Below are positions 6,992 through 16,147 of a DNA stretch of 64,000 nucleotides, one piece after another (within the stretch, counting starts at the first letter, position 1; each line of letters opens with the position of its first letter). The DNA lies in NCBI GenBank assembly GCA_964582715.1, contig CAZOSM010000003.1, positions 62,001 through 126,000 of the forward strand, given 5' to 3'. A model generated the notes under the pieces. The model searched no databases. It had not been told where the DNA came from and saw only the letters and a list, made by a program, of their open reading frames with translations. The translations under genes and the position numbers were made by a program. This stretch comes from MFZZ01 sp964582715. GTDB taxonomy: Bacteria; Patescibacteriota; Microgenomatia; UBA1406; GWC2-37-13.

Positions 6992-7924
6992 ATGAGGAAA
7001 TTCCTTTTTTTCTTTATTTTCGGAATTTTTGTATTCTTTATCATTCCATCGCCTAATGTAGCCCAGCAGCTGGAGTGTGATGAGTGTGGGTATTGTATAG
7101 GGAGGGAGGCACCGGGGAGTTGGGAGTCCTGTCGAGCATGTATTTATGAAGGGAGTAATGAAGATCCAGCAAGTAATGAGACACTACGTGTGACAAAGAC
7201 ACCAGGGAGATACTATACACAACTTGGGTGTTTAAATACAGAGGCAGAATCATTTACAGATCCCACCGCACAAGGAGGATTACTTAATTTTCTATTATCA
7301 CGATTGTTGTTTCCGATAGTTGGGACTCTTTCATTTATATCGTTAATATATGGGGCATTTCTTCTGATGACAGCACAAGGATCAAGTGAGCAGGTAGGTC
7401 GTGGAAAGAGTTATATAGTGGGAGCAATAGTAGGACTCATATTTACCTTATCTGCTGTCCTTATTATCAATATCATAGCTGGTGATATCCTCCGTATCCC
7501 TGGGTTCTCCAGAACGCCATCTATTTCCGTAATAGCTGGTGCAAGACGTAATGGTGTTGATCGTGATTTAATTGGTGAGGTAGAAATGGGTGTGTTTGTA
7601 AATGGTACTATGGTAGAACAATTTACTATAAAAGGAGTTGACAGAATGCCAAATGAAGAGGATTTTCAAACATTTACTGTCGAATATCCTGGTTTAGATA
7701 TAACTAAAGATACAGTCGGAGTTGGTTATTTAAATGATTACTGCAGAAGATGGGGAACATGTGGTGGTGGTCCAAGTGATCCTTCAGCCAATAGAGATTT
7801 AGTTGTGAAAACTATCGGAATTAATGGAAGATCATGTATCAATTTTGATAGACCTTGGAATTGGCAGGGTAATTCATTGGTCTTTTTTTCAAATGGACAA
7901 GCAACTTGTATAGATTGGAACTAA
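6992..7924 (+). CDS. membrane protein with pilin-like (TrbC/VirB2-type) core, type IV secretion-associated
   Basis: A 310-residue protein. Residues 1-24 are a signal peptide (hydrophobic core, then NVAQQ). Residues 28-90 are cysteine-rich. Two membrane segments at about 98-125 and 140-165 are separated by a short polar stretch containing a GRGKSYIVGA motif; this two-helix arrangement is that of VirB2/TrbC-type conjugative pilins. A C-terminal extracytoplasmic domain (about 170-310) has several cysteines and aromatic residues. That tail is much longer than in VirB2 and has no function I can name. It begins a colinear module with PrgI, TraC-like and VirB4 genes. The TrbC assignment is topology plus context, not clear sequence identity. 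Confidence 0.65.
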   Translation: MRKFLFFFIFGIFVFFIIPSPNVAQQLECDECGYCIGREAPGSWESCRACIYEGSNEDPASNETLRVTKTPGRYYTQLGCLNTEAESFTDPTAQGGLLNFLLSRLLFPIVGTLSFISLIYGAFLLMTAQGSSEQVGRGKSYIVGAIVGLIFTLSAVLIINIIAGDILRIPGFSRTPSISVIAGARRNGVDRDLIGEVEMGVFVNGTMVEQFTIKGVDRMPNEEDFQTFTVEYPGLDITKDTVGVGYLNDYCRRWGTCGGGPSDPSANRDLVVKTIGINGRSCINFDRPWNWQGNSLVFFSNGQATCIDWN

Positions 7925-7971
7925 TCTTGTAGGGTATTCATATCTCCATCACACCTTGCTATACTGAATGC

Positions 7972-8787
7972 ATGGAACAGCATCCTATCCCACGTCAGAT
8001 TACGACCTTTGAGTTCAAGCTCATTGGTTTTATGACCTTAAAACAGTTCTTGTATCTGGTTGTTTTTTGTCCAATTGGGTATATTGCTGCCAATCTTATT
8101 CCGATTCCAGTTGTGAATATTTTAATTGGGCTTCTGATTGGGGGTATTGGGGCCGCATTTGCATTTATTCCTATTATGGATAGACCTCTTGATGTGTGGC
8201 TTAAGAATATGTTTAAGCGACTCAACTCACCGACGCAGTTTTTTTATCGTAAAAAGAATGATTCCGTTTATTTTTTAAAAGATTTGTACTTTATCCATGA
8301 TCCTCATATCACTCTAGCTCATGTAGAATCCAGAGAGAAATTGCATCAATACCTTCAGACACAAAAGAAAGATGCCCCCAAACCAGAAAATAGAGATAAG
8401 CAAAAAACACACATAGATGATTTATTGCATCAAAATTTACAATTACCTAAAACCGTGACCGGAACACAACCACATCAAGGAACTGTGATGAACGCTAATG
8501 CAGAAAGTATTGTGAAACAACCATTTGTGAGTGGTGTTGTGAAAAACAGAAAACAGATACCAATTCCGGGAATTCTAGTGACGATTAAAGATCAAAATGG
8601 TCAACAACTGCGAATTCTTAAGACAAATCCATATGGTATTTTTGCGACATATAGTCCATTGCCTGAGGGTGATTATATATTTGAAGTTGCGGATCCAAAC
8701 GGGAATTATTTTTTTGATACAATGAATGTACATATTAATCCAAAAGACCAAAAGCCGATAGTCTTTTATTCAAAGGAGATACTGTAG
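7972..8787 (+). CDS. PrgI family protein with C-terminal carboxypeptidase-regulatory-like domain
   Basis: A 271-residue inner-membrane protein. The N-terminus (HPIPRQITTFEFKLIGFMTLKQFLYL) and two adjacent membrane helices (about 22-65) are typical of PrgI, the Gram-positive counterpart of VirB3 that sits beside VirB4 in type IV secretion. After a polar linker, residues about 180-265 form a beta-sandwich of the carboxypeptidase-regulatory type (GVVKNRKQIPIPGILVTIKD, then PLPEGDYIFEV), normally used for binding or spacing outside the membrane. TATACT (7960-7965) ends 6 nt before the ATG, so an additional leaderless start within the module is likely. The next gene begins 1 nt after the stop with a Shine-Dalgarno. 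Confidence 0.82.
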   Translation: MEQHPIPRQITTFEFKLIGFMTLKQFLYLVVFCPIGYIAANLIPIPVVNILIGLLIGGIGAAFAFIPIMDRPLDVWLKNMFKRLNSPTQFFYRKKNDSVYFLKDLYFIHDPHITLAHVESREKLHQYLQTQKKDAPKPENRDKQKTHIDDLLHQNLQLPKTVTGTQPHQGTVMNANAESIVKQPFVSGVVKNRKQIPIPGILVTIKDQNGQQLRILKTNPYGIFATYSPLPEGDYIFEVADPNGNYFFDTMNVHINPKDQKPIVFYSKEIL

Positions 8788-8788
8788 T

Positions 8789-9445
8789 ATGACAAAAACA
8801 AAGCCTACTTCACCAAAGAAAGCATCAACACAGTCATTCATCGAAATCGATGAAGTACGTGATGATATTATGCTGATGAAGGATTTTTCAGCTGTTACTG
8901 TAATCGAGATTGGAGCGGTCAACTTTTGGCTCCTTTCTGCAGAAGATCAGATGTCTATGATTTATACCTATGCGAGTTTATTGAACTCACTTTCTTTTCC
9001 AGTACAGATTATGATCCTTTCTAAGATGATGAATATTTCTTCCTACATTGATTATGTTGATGCAATGATCACTAATCAGAAAAACGAACTGATTAAAAGT
9101 AGATTAAATGACTATCGCGAATTTATTAAAGCGATTGTGAAAAAGAATACTGTGCTTGAGAAACGTTTTTTCTTTGCAGTTCCGTTTAACCCGCTAGAGA
9201 TGGGAGTTACTGGAGTGAAGGCAAAAGGATACGGAAAAGAGTATATTTTTAGTCGTGCAAAAACCTCTTTATATCCAAAAAGAGATCATCTCATCAGGCT
9301 TCTCTCAAAAGTTGGTTTGAAGCCTACTGTCATGCAGAAACAGGAATTAACAGAGCTTTTTTATAACATTTATAACCCATCCTCAGTTGGTAAACAACTA
9401 GCTCCCGTGGATAGTTATTTAGATGTGGTTGTTACAAATGGATAA
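8789..9445 (+). CDS. TraC-like / VirB4 N-terminal-domain-like protein
   Basis: A 218-residue soluble protein that in related bacteria sits between PrgI and VirB4. The content fits a stand-alone N-terminal VirB4/TraC domain: an early beta-rich segment (DFSAVTVIEIGAVNFWLLS), an ISSYIDYVDAMI helix and a YREFIKAIVKKNTVLEKRFFFAVPF segment that resembles the early part of VirB4-family ATPases. There is no P-loop. A clear Shine-Dalgarno (AAAGGAGA, 8772-8779) lies 9 nt before ATG 8789, as expected for an operon-internal gene. It probably works with the adjacent VirB4; this is inferred from position and weak similarity. Confidence 0.65.
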   Translation: MTKTKPTSPKKASTQSFIEIDEVRDDIMLMKDFSAVTVIEIGAVNFWLLSAEDQMSMIYTYASLLNSLSFPVQIMILSKMMNISSYIDYVDAMITNQKNELIKSRLNDYREFIKAIVKKNTVLEKRFFFAVPFNPLEMGVTGVKAKGYGKEYIFSRAKTSLYPKRDHLIRLLSKVGLKPTVMQKQELTELFYNIYNPSSVGKQLAPVDSYLDVVVTNG

Positions 9446-9451
9446 ATATTT

Positions 9452-11230
9452 ATGAAGTTTCCTTTCGGTTCCCAAAAAAAAGAAAAAACCCCAAAGCCGT
9501 CGTCTGCAGCAATCCCTAAATCGGTACAGAATGTGGCGGATGTCTTGGCAAAAGGCGATGTGAGTATTAAGGATCTTATTGCTCCATCCTATGTAGAGGT
9601 GGACTTCAACCATATTAAAGTAGATAATAAATATTATCGGACTCTATTTGTAGTCGGATATCCTCGATATGTTTCTGCAAACTGGCTCTACTCTCTTATA
9701 ACGTACGATCATCCATTAAATATCTCCATGTTTATTTATCCATCTGAGTCAAAAGCCATTTTGGATGAACTGAAAAGGAAAATTGCCCAAATGCAAGCGA
9801 CTATAGAGGCAGATATGAAGTCGGGTAAAGTAGTTGATCCCAATGTGCAGGTGGCATTGGATGATGCTTTAGCTCTTCAGGCTCAACTTGCAAAAGGTGC
9901 CGAACGGTTCTTTCAGTTTGGACTATATGTAACAGTCCCTGCAGATTCAAAAGAGGAATTAGATAATGTAACAAAAGAGATAGATTCAACGCTTTCTTCA
10001 CTTCTTATTATTGCCAAGCAAGCAACTCTGGAACAGGAAGAAGGATTTAAGTCTACACTTCCAATGTTTAGTGACAAGCTGGGAGTGTGGCGTAATATGG
10101 ATACTACCTCGCTTGCTATGACATTCCCATTCTCGACAGCATCACTTACACGAAATGAAGGAATCCTGTATGGACTTAATCAGCATGATGGAAGTCTTAT
10201 TATTTTTGACAGGTTTACCTTAGAAAATGCTAACTCAGTTATTTTAGGAAAATCAGGAGGAGGAAAAAGTTTTTTGGTCAAGCTTGAAGCCTTACGTCTC
10301 CTTATGATGGGAACAGACGTCATTATTATTGATCCAGAAAATGAGTATAAGCATTTAGCAAAAAGCCTTGATGGTGAGTTTTTAGATTTCTCGGCAAGTT
10401 CTCAGATAAAACTAAATCCATTTGATCTTAATGTAGAACATCCTGAACCCGATGAGCTTTCTAATAAAATACTTGACTTGCATTCACTTATGAGGGTTAT
10501 TATGGGAGAGTTAACGCCGTCACAAGATGCCTTGTTGGATCGGGCATTAGTTATGACATATCGTTCTAAGGGTATTACTCAGGATCCTGAGACATTTAAG
10601 TACGATGCTCCTCTACTTGAAGATTTATATAAAATCCTTATTGGTCTAGAAGCTGTTGAAGCTCGTGATTTGGCTGACCGTTTGGAAAAGTTTGTGCAAG
10701 GATCTGCTTCAGGTATTTTTAATAGTAAATCTAATTTTGACATTAAAAATCCATTTACTGTATTTGGTGTCCGTGACCTTGAAGAAAATCTAAGGCCCGT
10801 AGCTATGTATATTGTTTTAGATTATATCTGGAATGTGGTCCGTCGTGGAGAGCTAAAGAAGCGTGTTCTTATTGTTGATGAAGCCTGGTATCTTATTAAA
10901 AATAAAGATTCTGGCGCCTACCTTCATAATTTTGCAAAACGAGCACGAAAGTATAAACTTGGGATGACAACCATTACGCAGGATGTGGAGGACTTTTTAG
11001 CAACAGATGAAGGTAAGGCTATTATTACGAACTCAAGTTTGCAAATTATTCTTAAGCAGTCTACTGCAGCAGTAGATCGTATTACCAAAACTTTTTATCT
11101 GACTGGTGGAGAGAAACACTTTTTACTTTCAGCTGGTGTAGGAGAAGGGCTTTTCTTTGCAGGCCAATCTCACGTTGGCTTCCAGGTTGTGGCCTCTGAG
11201 GAGGAAAAAAGGCTCATTGATGGAGCATAA
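9452..11230 (+). CDS. virB4: VirB4-family type IV secretion ATPase
   Basis: A 592-residue cytoplasmic AAA+ ATPase that energises type IV secretion or conjugation machines. An N-terminal mixed domain (about 35-235) precedes Walker A GKSGGGKS (about 266-273) and Walker B VLIVDEAWYL (about 471), with the DVEDF and TNSS motifs typical of VirB4/TraC. A coiled, Ala/Gln-rich insert (about 105-150) is predicted in the N-terminal part. It is the last gene of the PrgI/TraC-like/VirB4 string, 6 nt after the previous gene. The matching VirD4-like ATPase is at 23926-26283. No relaxase is visible in the window. Confidence 0.92.
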   Translation: MKFPFGSQKKEKTPKPSSAAIPKSVQNVADVLAKGDVSIKDLIAPSYVEVDFNHIKVDNKYYRTLFVVGYPRYVSANWLYSLITYDHPLNISMFIYPSESKAILDELKRKIAQMQATIEADMKSGKVVDPNVQVALDDALALQAQLAKGAERFFQFGLYVTVPADSKEELDNVTKEIDSTLSSLLIIAKQATLEQEEGFKSTLPMFSDKLGVWRNMDTTSLAMTFPFSTASLTRNEGILYGLNQHDGSLIIFDRFTLENANSVILGKSGGGKSFLVKLEALRLLMMGTDVIIIDPENEYKHLAKSLDGEFLDFSASSQIKLNPFDLNVEHPEPDELSNKILDLHSLMRVIMGELTPSQDALLDRALVMTYRSKGITQDPETFKYDAPLLEDLYKILIGLEAVEARDLADRLEKFVQGSASGIFNSKSNFDIKNPFTVFGVRDLEENLRPVAMYIVLDYIWNVVRRGELKKRVLIVDEAWYLIKNKDSGAYLHNFAKRARKYKLGMTTITQDVEDFLATDEGKAIITNSSLQIILKQSTAAVDRITKTFYLTGGEKHFLLSAGVGEGLFFAGQSHVGFQVVASEEEKRLIDGA

Positions 11231-11251
11231 TTACTCCGTTATAATCTTCAA

Positions 11252-11257
11252 TACTAT
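11252..11257 (+). promoter_or_regulatory. -10 element setting the PBP2 start
   Basis: TACTAT ends 6 nt before ATG 11264. A TTG at 11258 extends the frame by two codons, but it lies directly against this -10; ATG 11264 gives the spacing seen for leaderless genes here. A second box, TATAAT (11240-11245), lies slightly upstream. Confidence 0.5.
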
Positions 11258-11263
11258 TTGTGT

Positions 11264-12943
11264 ATGAATAAACTTCCGTTTATTGAAAAAGGACAAGCTG
11301 GCAGAATGGAATTCAACCGTAAATCAGGCGGCACCTCCCCTCTATTTCTTGGATTGTATGCGACAGGTATTATCATATTCCTATTTATCGCAATCATCCG
11401 CTTATTTCAACTAACTGTGGTAAAAGGAGCATATTATTCAACACTTGCAGAGCATAACAGGGTTCGGGAAATCATTGTGGAAGCACCTCGAGGCACGATA
11501 AAAGATAGAAAAGGAATCATTCTTGCAGCAAATCATGAATCGAATGCAGAAAATGCATTGGAACGTGTAGTTTCTGAACGCATCTATTATGCAGCTGAGA
11601 CGATGAGCCATTTAATTGGATACAGGCAGACTGCAGATGAGAATGATATTAAAAATGATCGTTGTATCAATAAATTAAAAATGGGCGATAAGACAGGTAA
11701 AAATGGTATAGAGAAACTATATGAGTGTGAGCTTCGTGGAGTCCATGGTAAAAAACTGATAGAGGTTGATGCAGGAGGTAAGTATGTACGTACCCTTGAT
11801 TTTGTAGAGCCTCAACATGGACAAGAACTTACACTTGCTGCCGACTTATTGCTGCAAGAAAAGGCTGAGGAACTGCTTAAAGATCAAAAGGCAACAGTTG
11901 TTGCTCTAAAACCGGATACCGGCGAAATATTAACTCTTTTTTCCAGCCCTACCTTTAATCCTCAAGTTTTTGAAGATGGGGATGCAAAAACTGCTTCTGC
12001 TTATTTTACCGATGAAGATAAACCGTTCTACAATAGAGCTTTAGAAGGTGTATACCCGCCAGGATCAGTATTTAAAATGTTTGTGGTTGCGGCTGGACTT
12101 GAGGAAAAAGTGATTACCAACGATTATACGGTTGAAGATAAAGGTGTTCTCAAGGCAGGAGAGCAAAATTTTCATAACTGGTATTATCTCGAGTATGGGA
12201 GAACCGAAGGAGAGGTAGATGTATATAAAGCATTACAAAGATCTAATGATATTTATTTTTATGAATTGGGTGGTAAATTGGGACCAGAAAAAATTAAAAA
12301 ATGGGCTGAACTTTTTGGTTTTAATAATGAAACAGGTATTGGTTTATTTGAATCAAAAGGAATCATCCCATCCTCTTTCTGGAAGGAGGATGTACTAAAT
12401 GAACAATGGTATTTAGGTGATACCTACAATCTCTCAATCGGTCAAGGGTATGTAACTACTACTCCACTCCAGGTTGCTCTTGGAACAGCTGCTTTTGCAA
12501 ACGGCGGATATCATTGTGATCCACGTTTATTAAAAGTCGGTTCGCAGTTATCTATAGAACCTAACTGTACTAAAGTGCCAATTAGTCGTAACACTTATAA
12601 TATTGTCCGCGAAGGAATGAAGATGGCTTGTGAGGAAGGTGGGACCGCTTATTCTTTCTTTGATTTTAGAGTGGGTGGTAACCCGTTGGCATCAGGAGAA
12701 GCAAAAGTAGCAACAGAAAGTGCACAGCAAGCAGGTACACGTATTGAGGTGGGTTGTAAAACTGGCACTGCAGAGAACCATACAGATTCTGGAAAGCCCC
12801 ATGCATGGTTTACAGTTTTTGCCCCTTATGATAAGCCCGAAATTTTATTAACTGTTCTTGTAGAGGAGGGTGGACAGGGATCGGATGTTGCTGCTCCAAT
12901 TGCTAAAGAAATTTTGAAGACATATTTTGAAAGAGAAGATTAA
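11264..12943 (+). CDS. mrdA: penicillin-binding protein 2 (peptidoglycan D,D-transpeptidase)
   Basis: A 559-residue class B penicillin-binding protein that cross-links peptidoglycan during elongation. One membrane anchor (about 25-47) is followed by the class B pedestal motif EAPRGTIKDRKG. The transpeptidase domain holds all three active-site motifs: SxxK in YPPGSVFKM (about residue 265), SxN-type motif RSNDIYFYELGG, and KTG in VGCKTGTAEN (about 498). It follows VirB4 by 33 nt and could belong to the same transcript, though it has its own -10. Whether it serves wall growth or local remodelling for the secretion module cannot be told. FtsI is an alternative, but the layout favours PBP2. Confidence 0.9.
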   Translation: MNKLPFIEKGQAGRMEFNRKSGGTSPLFLGLYATGIIIFLFIAIIRLFQLTVVKGAYYSTLAEHNRVREIIVEAPRGTIKDRKGIILAANHESNAENALERVVSERIYYAAETMSHLIGYRQTADENDIKNDRCINKLKMGDKTGKNGIEKLYECELRGVHGKKLIEVDAGGKYVRTLDFVEPQHGQELTLAADLLLQEKAEELLKDQKATVVALKPDTGEILTLFSSPTFNPQVFEDGDAKTASAYFTDEDKPFYNRALEGVYPPGSVFKMFVVAAGLEEKVITNDYTVEDKGVLKAGEQNFHNWYYLEYGRTEGEVDVYKALQRSNDIYFYELGGKLGPEKIKKWAELFGFNNETGIGLFESKGIIPSSFWKEDVLNEQWYLGDTYNLSIGQGYVTTTPLQVALGTAAFANGGYHCDPRLLKVGSQLSIEPNCTKVPISRNTYNIVREGMKMACEEGGTAYSFFDFRVGGNPLASGEAKVATESAQQAGTRIEVGCKTGTAENHTDSGKPHAWFTVFAPYDKPEILLTVLVEEGGQGSDVAAPIAKEILKTYFERED

Positions 12944-12990
12944 GGCAGTCTATAGTATAATATATAGACGAATATAAGTATTGAGTACGC

Positions 12991-15087
12991 ATGCAAGAAT
13001 CTCTTTTAAACTTAAAGACATACAAAGCTCTTCAACGAGCAACAGAATATATACTTTCCTCACACCCCAAATCATATGCATATTTAGATTATGTAAGGGC
13101 CCCTTTAGCTTATAAAGCCTATTCTAAATGGAAGCAGAAGGAAAAAATTACAAAAGATGAAGAAAAAGGATTTCTTGCGGTTGGATATTTACCTCAAGAA
13201 GGATCCCAAATTACTGCTGAACAGTTTGAAAAACTGTATAAAGTGTATGGAGAGGGTACCGCAAAAATAAGATTACTCGATTCAAATTTATCCTACTGGC
13301 TCAATGAGGCCCCTGCCCGATCTCAAATTTTAACAACTGGTGGTGCATGTGCTTTAGAGAGTATTGACAGCAAGATCATCATGTATCTTCAACAGCAAAC
13401 AAAAGATAAAAATGCTGTCAAAAACTACATCACAAAAATGATTAAATCATTTCCGACCTGGACACAAATTACTGGGGCACTTATTCCAGGAGAAGGACTT
13501 AGTGTTATGTATGATGAGACATATCCTTGGCATCTCCGGTTAGAAGAGTATGGAATACCAGACGCTAAAACGGTTACACAACAAATTTATGATGACATCT
13601 ATATCCGTGTGCGACGTTGGGTAAAGTTGTATAACCCCAACAATAAGGTTATAAAAGTTCCTTTCTCCAAGCTTGACCTAATAAAAAAAGGCTGTATCAA
13701 CCAGTGGCTTGAATTATATAAACCATACTTAGAACAATTAGATAACAAATATGGTAAAGTGGCAGATACATACGATTTAGCCTCCTATCACAAGGCATGG
13801 ATTCAGTATACCTATTTTGGGCCTCATATCTTACATCTTGATTTGGAACTTATAAAAGAAATGTATCCAGATATTTATGAAGAATTTAGTTTGGATACAA
13901 CTACAATCCATGTAAGAAGTAAGCAGATCGACCATCTTGATATTGAACGTATGCATTCCTGGATGCACGCGATATTATTAGAAAATTATGAAAGTAAAAA
14001 ATTAAAAGACAATAAGCACTTATTAACTCAGCCTTATTACCGCTTAGGCCTTGCGATGTATATGTGGATGCGTGATAATTTTGAGATTTATAGGACCACT
14101 GGTTTTGCGGGGTTTCTTGATACCACATATAAAGGCGTGCTGCTTCATGAAGATCATTTCTTTACCAGAAAAGAAATTCGAGACTCCGTAACACAAGGTA
14201 ATGCAAGCCATCTATATGATTCCCCATTACGGTTAAATGCACAAAACTATAAAGAAGTATTAACATTTTTAGAACGTTTTAAGAATCCAAACTCTGTATC
14301 TTTTTCAAAAAATATTATGATTTCATTGGTGGAAACAAAAGATAAAATGAAAAAAATTGATAAGAAAATTCGATCTGTTGAAAAAATTATTTTATTTTTT
14401 GAGAAAGTGTCTGAGCTTTTTTCCAATAAAACAATAACGTATAACCATAACTCTAAAAAAACTGCAGATCAATATATTAAAGATGTGAAAACTAACTTAT
14501 TCAAGCGATATCATAGCAATAAATACTTAATACAACGTTTACATAAATTATATCCACAAGATTTTGATTTTAAGAATTTAATAAATGATATCTTCAATTT
14601 AGTTGAGGTTACAGCAGATGGTATAACATTAAAGGAAAGTGATCAAATTGCTCCATTCATTGAGTTATTCGGCTCTGTTATTGCAAAATATGTAGCCTTG
14701 GATAAAGAACGCGTTGAGGGGATGATACGACAAAAACAAGAATTAGATTCTCAACTAAAGGACTACTCACAGGCAGTCGTTAATGACATCACTCAGTCCC
14801 AAAGTGATGATCTTACTCAATATGTCCAAATATTGCCTTTAAGTGATAATCTGTTTGTTTCATATATGCAGCAGTTATTATTCATCCCATCTGTAAGGAA
14901 TGCATATCTAGATATGGTGAAAATAGCACAAAAAGATGGCCTCGATACTCATATCAAGGAAGAGATGATTATTGATATTATCCAGAGAATATTCCCTGTA
15001 GTTGCCAGCTCAATATCATATGTCTTCAGAGGTGGAGATTATCCTTGGAAAGAACGTTTTGAGTATCAATATAGGTCAAATTTATAA
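12991..15087 (+). CDS. large protein of unknown function
   Basis: A 698-residue soluble protein with no recognised domain. It is Lys/Tyr-rich and mostly helical by composition. Residues about 445-480 are a lysine-rich helix likely to form a coiled coil (METKDKMKKIDKKI region). There is no P-loop, HExxH or other catalytic signature that I can defend. TATAAT at 12956-12961 leaves a leader of about 22-23 nt before ATG 12991, and there is no Shine-Dalgarno. It ends 47 nt before the ribbon-helix-helix fusion gene, with a TATAAT between them, so separate transcription is likely. Codon use is more AT-rich than in the secretion genes, consistent with the start of an accessory block. Confidence 0.75.
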   Translation: MQESLLNLKTYKALQRATEYILSSHPKSYAYLDYVRAPLAYKAYSKWKQKEKITKDEEKGFLAVGYLPQEGSQITAEQFEKLYKVYGEGTAKIRLLDSNLSYWLNEAPARSQILTTGGACALESIDSKIIMYLQQQTKDKNAVKNYITKMIKSFPTWTQITGALIPGEGLSVMYDETYPWHLRLEEYGIPDAKTVTQQIYDDIYIRVRRWVKLYNPNNKVIKVPFSKLDLIKKGCINQWLELYKPYLEQLDNKYGKVADTYDLASYHKAWIQYTYFGPHILHLDLELIKEMYPDIYEEFSLDTTTIHVRSKQIDHLDIERMHSWMHAILLENYESKKLKDNKHLLTQPYYRLGLAMYMWMRDNFEIYRTTGFAGFLDTTYKGVLLHEDHFFTRKEIRDSVTQGNASHLYDSPLRLNAQNYKEVLTFLERFKNPNSVSFSKNIMISLVETKDKMKKIDKKIRSVEKIILFFEKVSELFSNKTITYNHNSKKTADQYIKDVKTNLFKRYHSNKYLIQRLHKLYPQDFDFKNLINDIFNLVEVTADGITLKESDQIAPFIELFGSVIAKYVALDKERVEGMIRQKQELDSQLKDYSQAVVNDITQSQSDDLTQYVQILPLSDNLFVSYMQQLLFIPSVRNAYLDMVKIAQKDGLDTHIKEEMIIDIIQRIFPVVASSISYVFRGGDYPWKERFEYQYRSNL

Positions 15088-15134
15088 AAAGTATTGTATA
15101 ATAAGAACAGTTTTAAAAATCACATATTACTTAT

Positions 15135-15716
15135 ATGAAAGTTTTTTTTACGGTCACATATCAAGGGAGAGAACAATTCGGACAGTATTACAAGCTTATT
15201 TACGATGAAATAACAAAACTCGGATATGAGCACTTGGATGAAGGTGTTGCAACTATTGATTACGAAAAATATATAGAGCTTATGTCTAGTGGTCGTGACG
15301 CTCAGGTAAAAAACTATCATGAAAAGATTGCTGCAATTCAAAAAGCAGATATTTGTATTGTTGAAGTAAGTTCTCACAGCTTAGGAGTTGGATTCTTAGT
15401 CCAAAAAGCTCTTGATTTATCTAAACCTACAATTGTCCTATACTACAAGGATAATGTCCCATATTTCCTTCAGGGAATTGAAGATGACAAGCTCATCATT
15501 CAAAGTTATGACGAAAAAAATTACAAAAAAGTACTTAAAAAAGCTTTAGATCAGGCACGAGAAAAAAGAGATAAGCGTTTTAACTTTTTCCTGAGTCCAA
15601 AACTTCTTAACTATTTAGAAAAAGTAAGTAACGAACAAGGTGTAACAAAGTCTAAAGTACTCCGAGATATGATTGTTGACCACATGAGATCAAAGTCTCA
15701 AGAGATTGAGGAGTAA
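15135..15716 (+). CDS. nucleoside 2-deoxyribosyltransferase-fold protein fused to a C-terminal ribbon-helix-helix domain
   Basis: A 193-residue protein with two parts. Residues 1-140 look like the nucleoside deoxyribosyltransferase/DNPH1 fold: MKVFFTVTYQGRE start, then IQKADICIVEVSSHSLGVGF, the loop that normally reads GVGYE and supplies the catalytic Glu. Here that position reads GVGFLVQ, so the Glu is absent. Residues about 145-193 (KRFNFFLSPKLLNYLEKVS, then VTKSKVLRDMIVDHM) match a ribbon-helix-helix DNA-binding domain. The combination suggests a nucleotide-ligand-sensing regulator and not an enzyme, which is inference. TATAAT (15097-15102) lies 32 nt upstream of ATG 15135. Confidence 0.7.
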   Translation: MKVFFTVTYQGREQFGQYYKLIYDEITKLGYEHLDEGVATIDYEKYIELMSSGRDAQVKNYHEKIAAIQKADICIVEVSSHSLGVGFLVQKALDLSKPTIVLYYKDNVPYFLQGIEDDKLIIQSYDEKNYKKVLKKALDQAREKRDKRFNFFLSPKLLNYLEKVSNEQGVTKSKVLRDMIVDHMRSKSQEIEE

Positions 15717-15724
15717 TTTTATAT

Positions 15725-16096
15725 CTAGCCTAACTTCATTCTATTTCTTTTGTAATAATCATATAGCTTGGTAAGTTGATGCATATACTTCTCAGGATCA
15801 TTACGAATATACCATTGTAGTTCAAGGCTATGAAAGCATAATTCTTCTATTGGTGTTTGCTTGAGTGGATCAAATTTTTCAGGGTTAATAATCCAGATAG
15901 CTCCAAGTATTGATATGAATAAATCAAAATCAATTTGAAAGCTACAAAAATCTTTAATACAAGTAAGTAATATTTTTTCTTTTGGGCTATTAATATCATT
16001 ATCTTTTATTTGATCAATTGATTTTATTCTAAATCTTTTAAGATACCTGTGTAGTGTTTCTTCAATGATTTTTCTTGTGAAAATATCTTCGTGCAT
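15725..16096 (-). CDS. small hypothetical protein
   Basis: A 123-residue acidic/aromatic soluble protein of unknown family, convergent with the ribbon-helix-helix fusion gene (8 bp between stops). It is predicted mostly helical: N-terminal RKIIEETLHRYLKRF helix, a hydrophobic ISILGAIWIINPEKF stretch, and a C-terminal tail of Tyr/Lys/Arg. ATG 16096 has an AT-rich TATATAAATTTTTACAAAG upstream sequence. About 52 nt upstream of the start lies the conserved AACATGAC/GTCAA-TTGAC motif, a possible operator. Base composition is AT-rich like the following cluster. Confidence 0.6.
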   Translation of the reverse strand: MHEDIFTRKIIEETLHRYLKRFRIKSIDQIKDNDINSPKEKILLTCIKDFCSFQIDFDLFISILGAIWIINPEKFDPLKQTPIEELCFHSLELQWYIRNDPEKYMHQLTKLYDYYKRNRMKLG

Positions 16097-16147
16097 ATCT
16101 TTGTAAAAATTTATATAAAGGAAGCTTAAATGAATTTAAACAATATG

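Noticed and set aside
9452..11230. Conjugative plasmid or integrative element
   Set aside because: VirB4, PrgI and VirD4-like genes are present but no relaxase, oriT-like site, partition or replication gene; the surroundings are chromosomal housekeeping genes.
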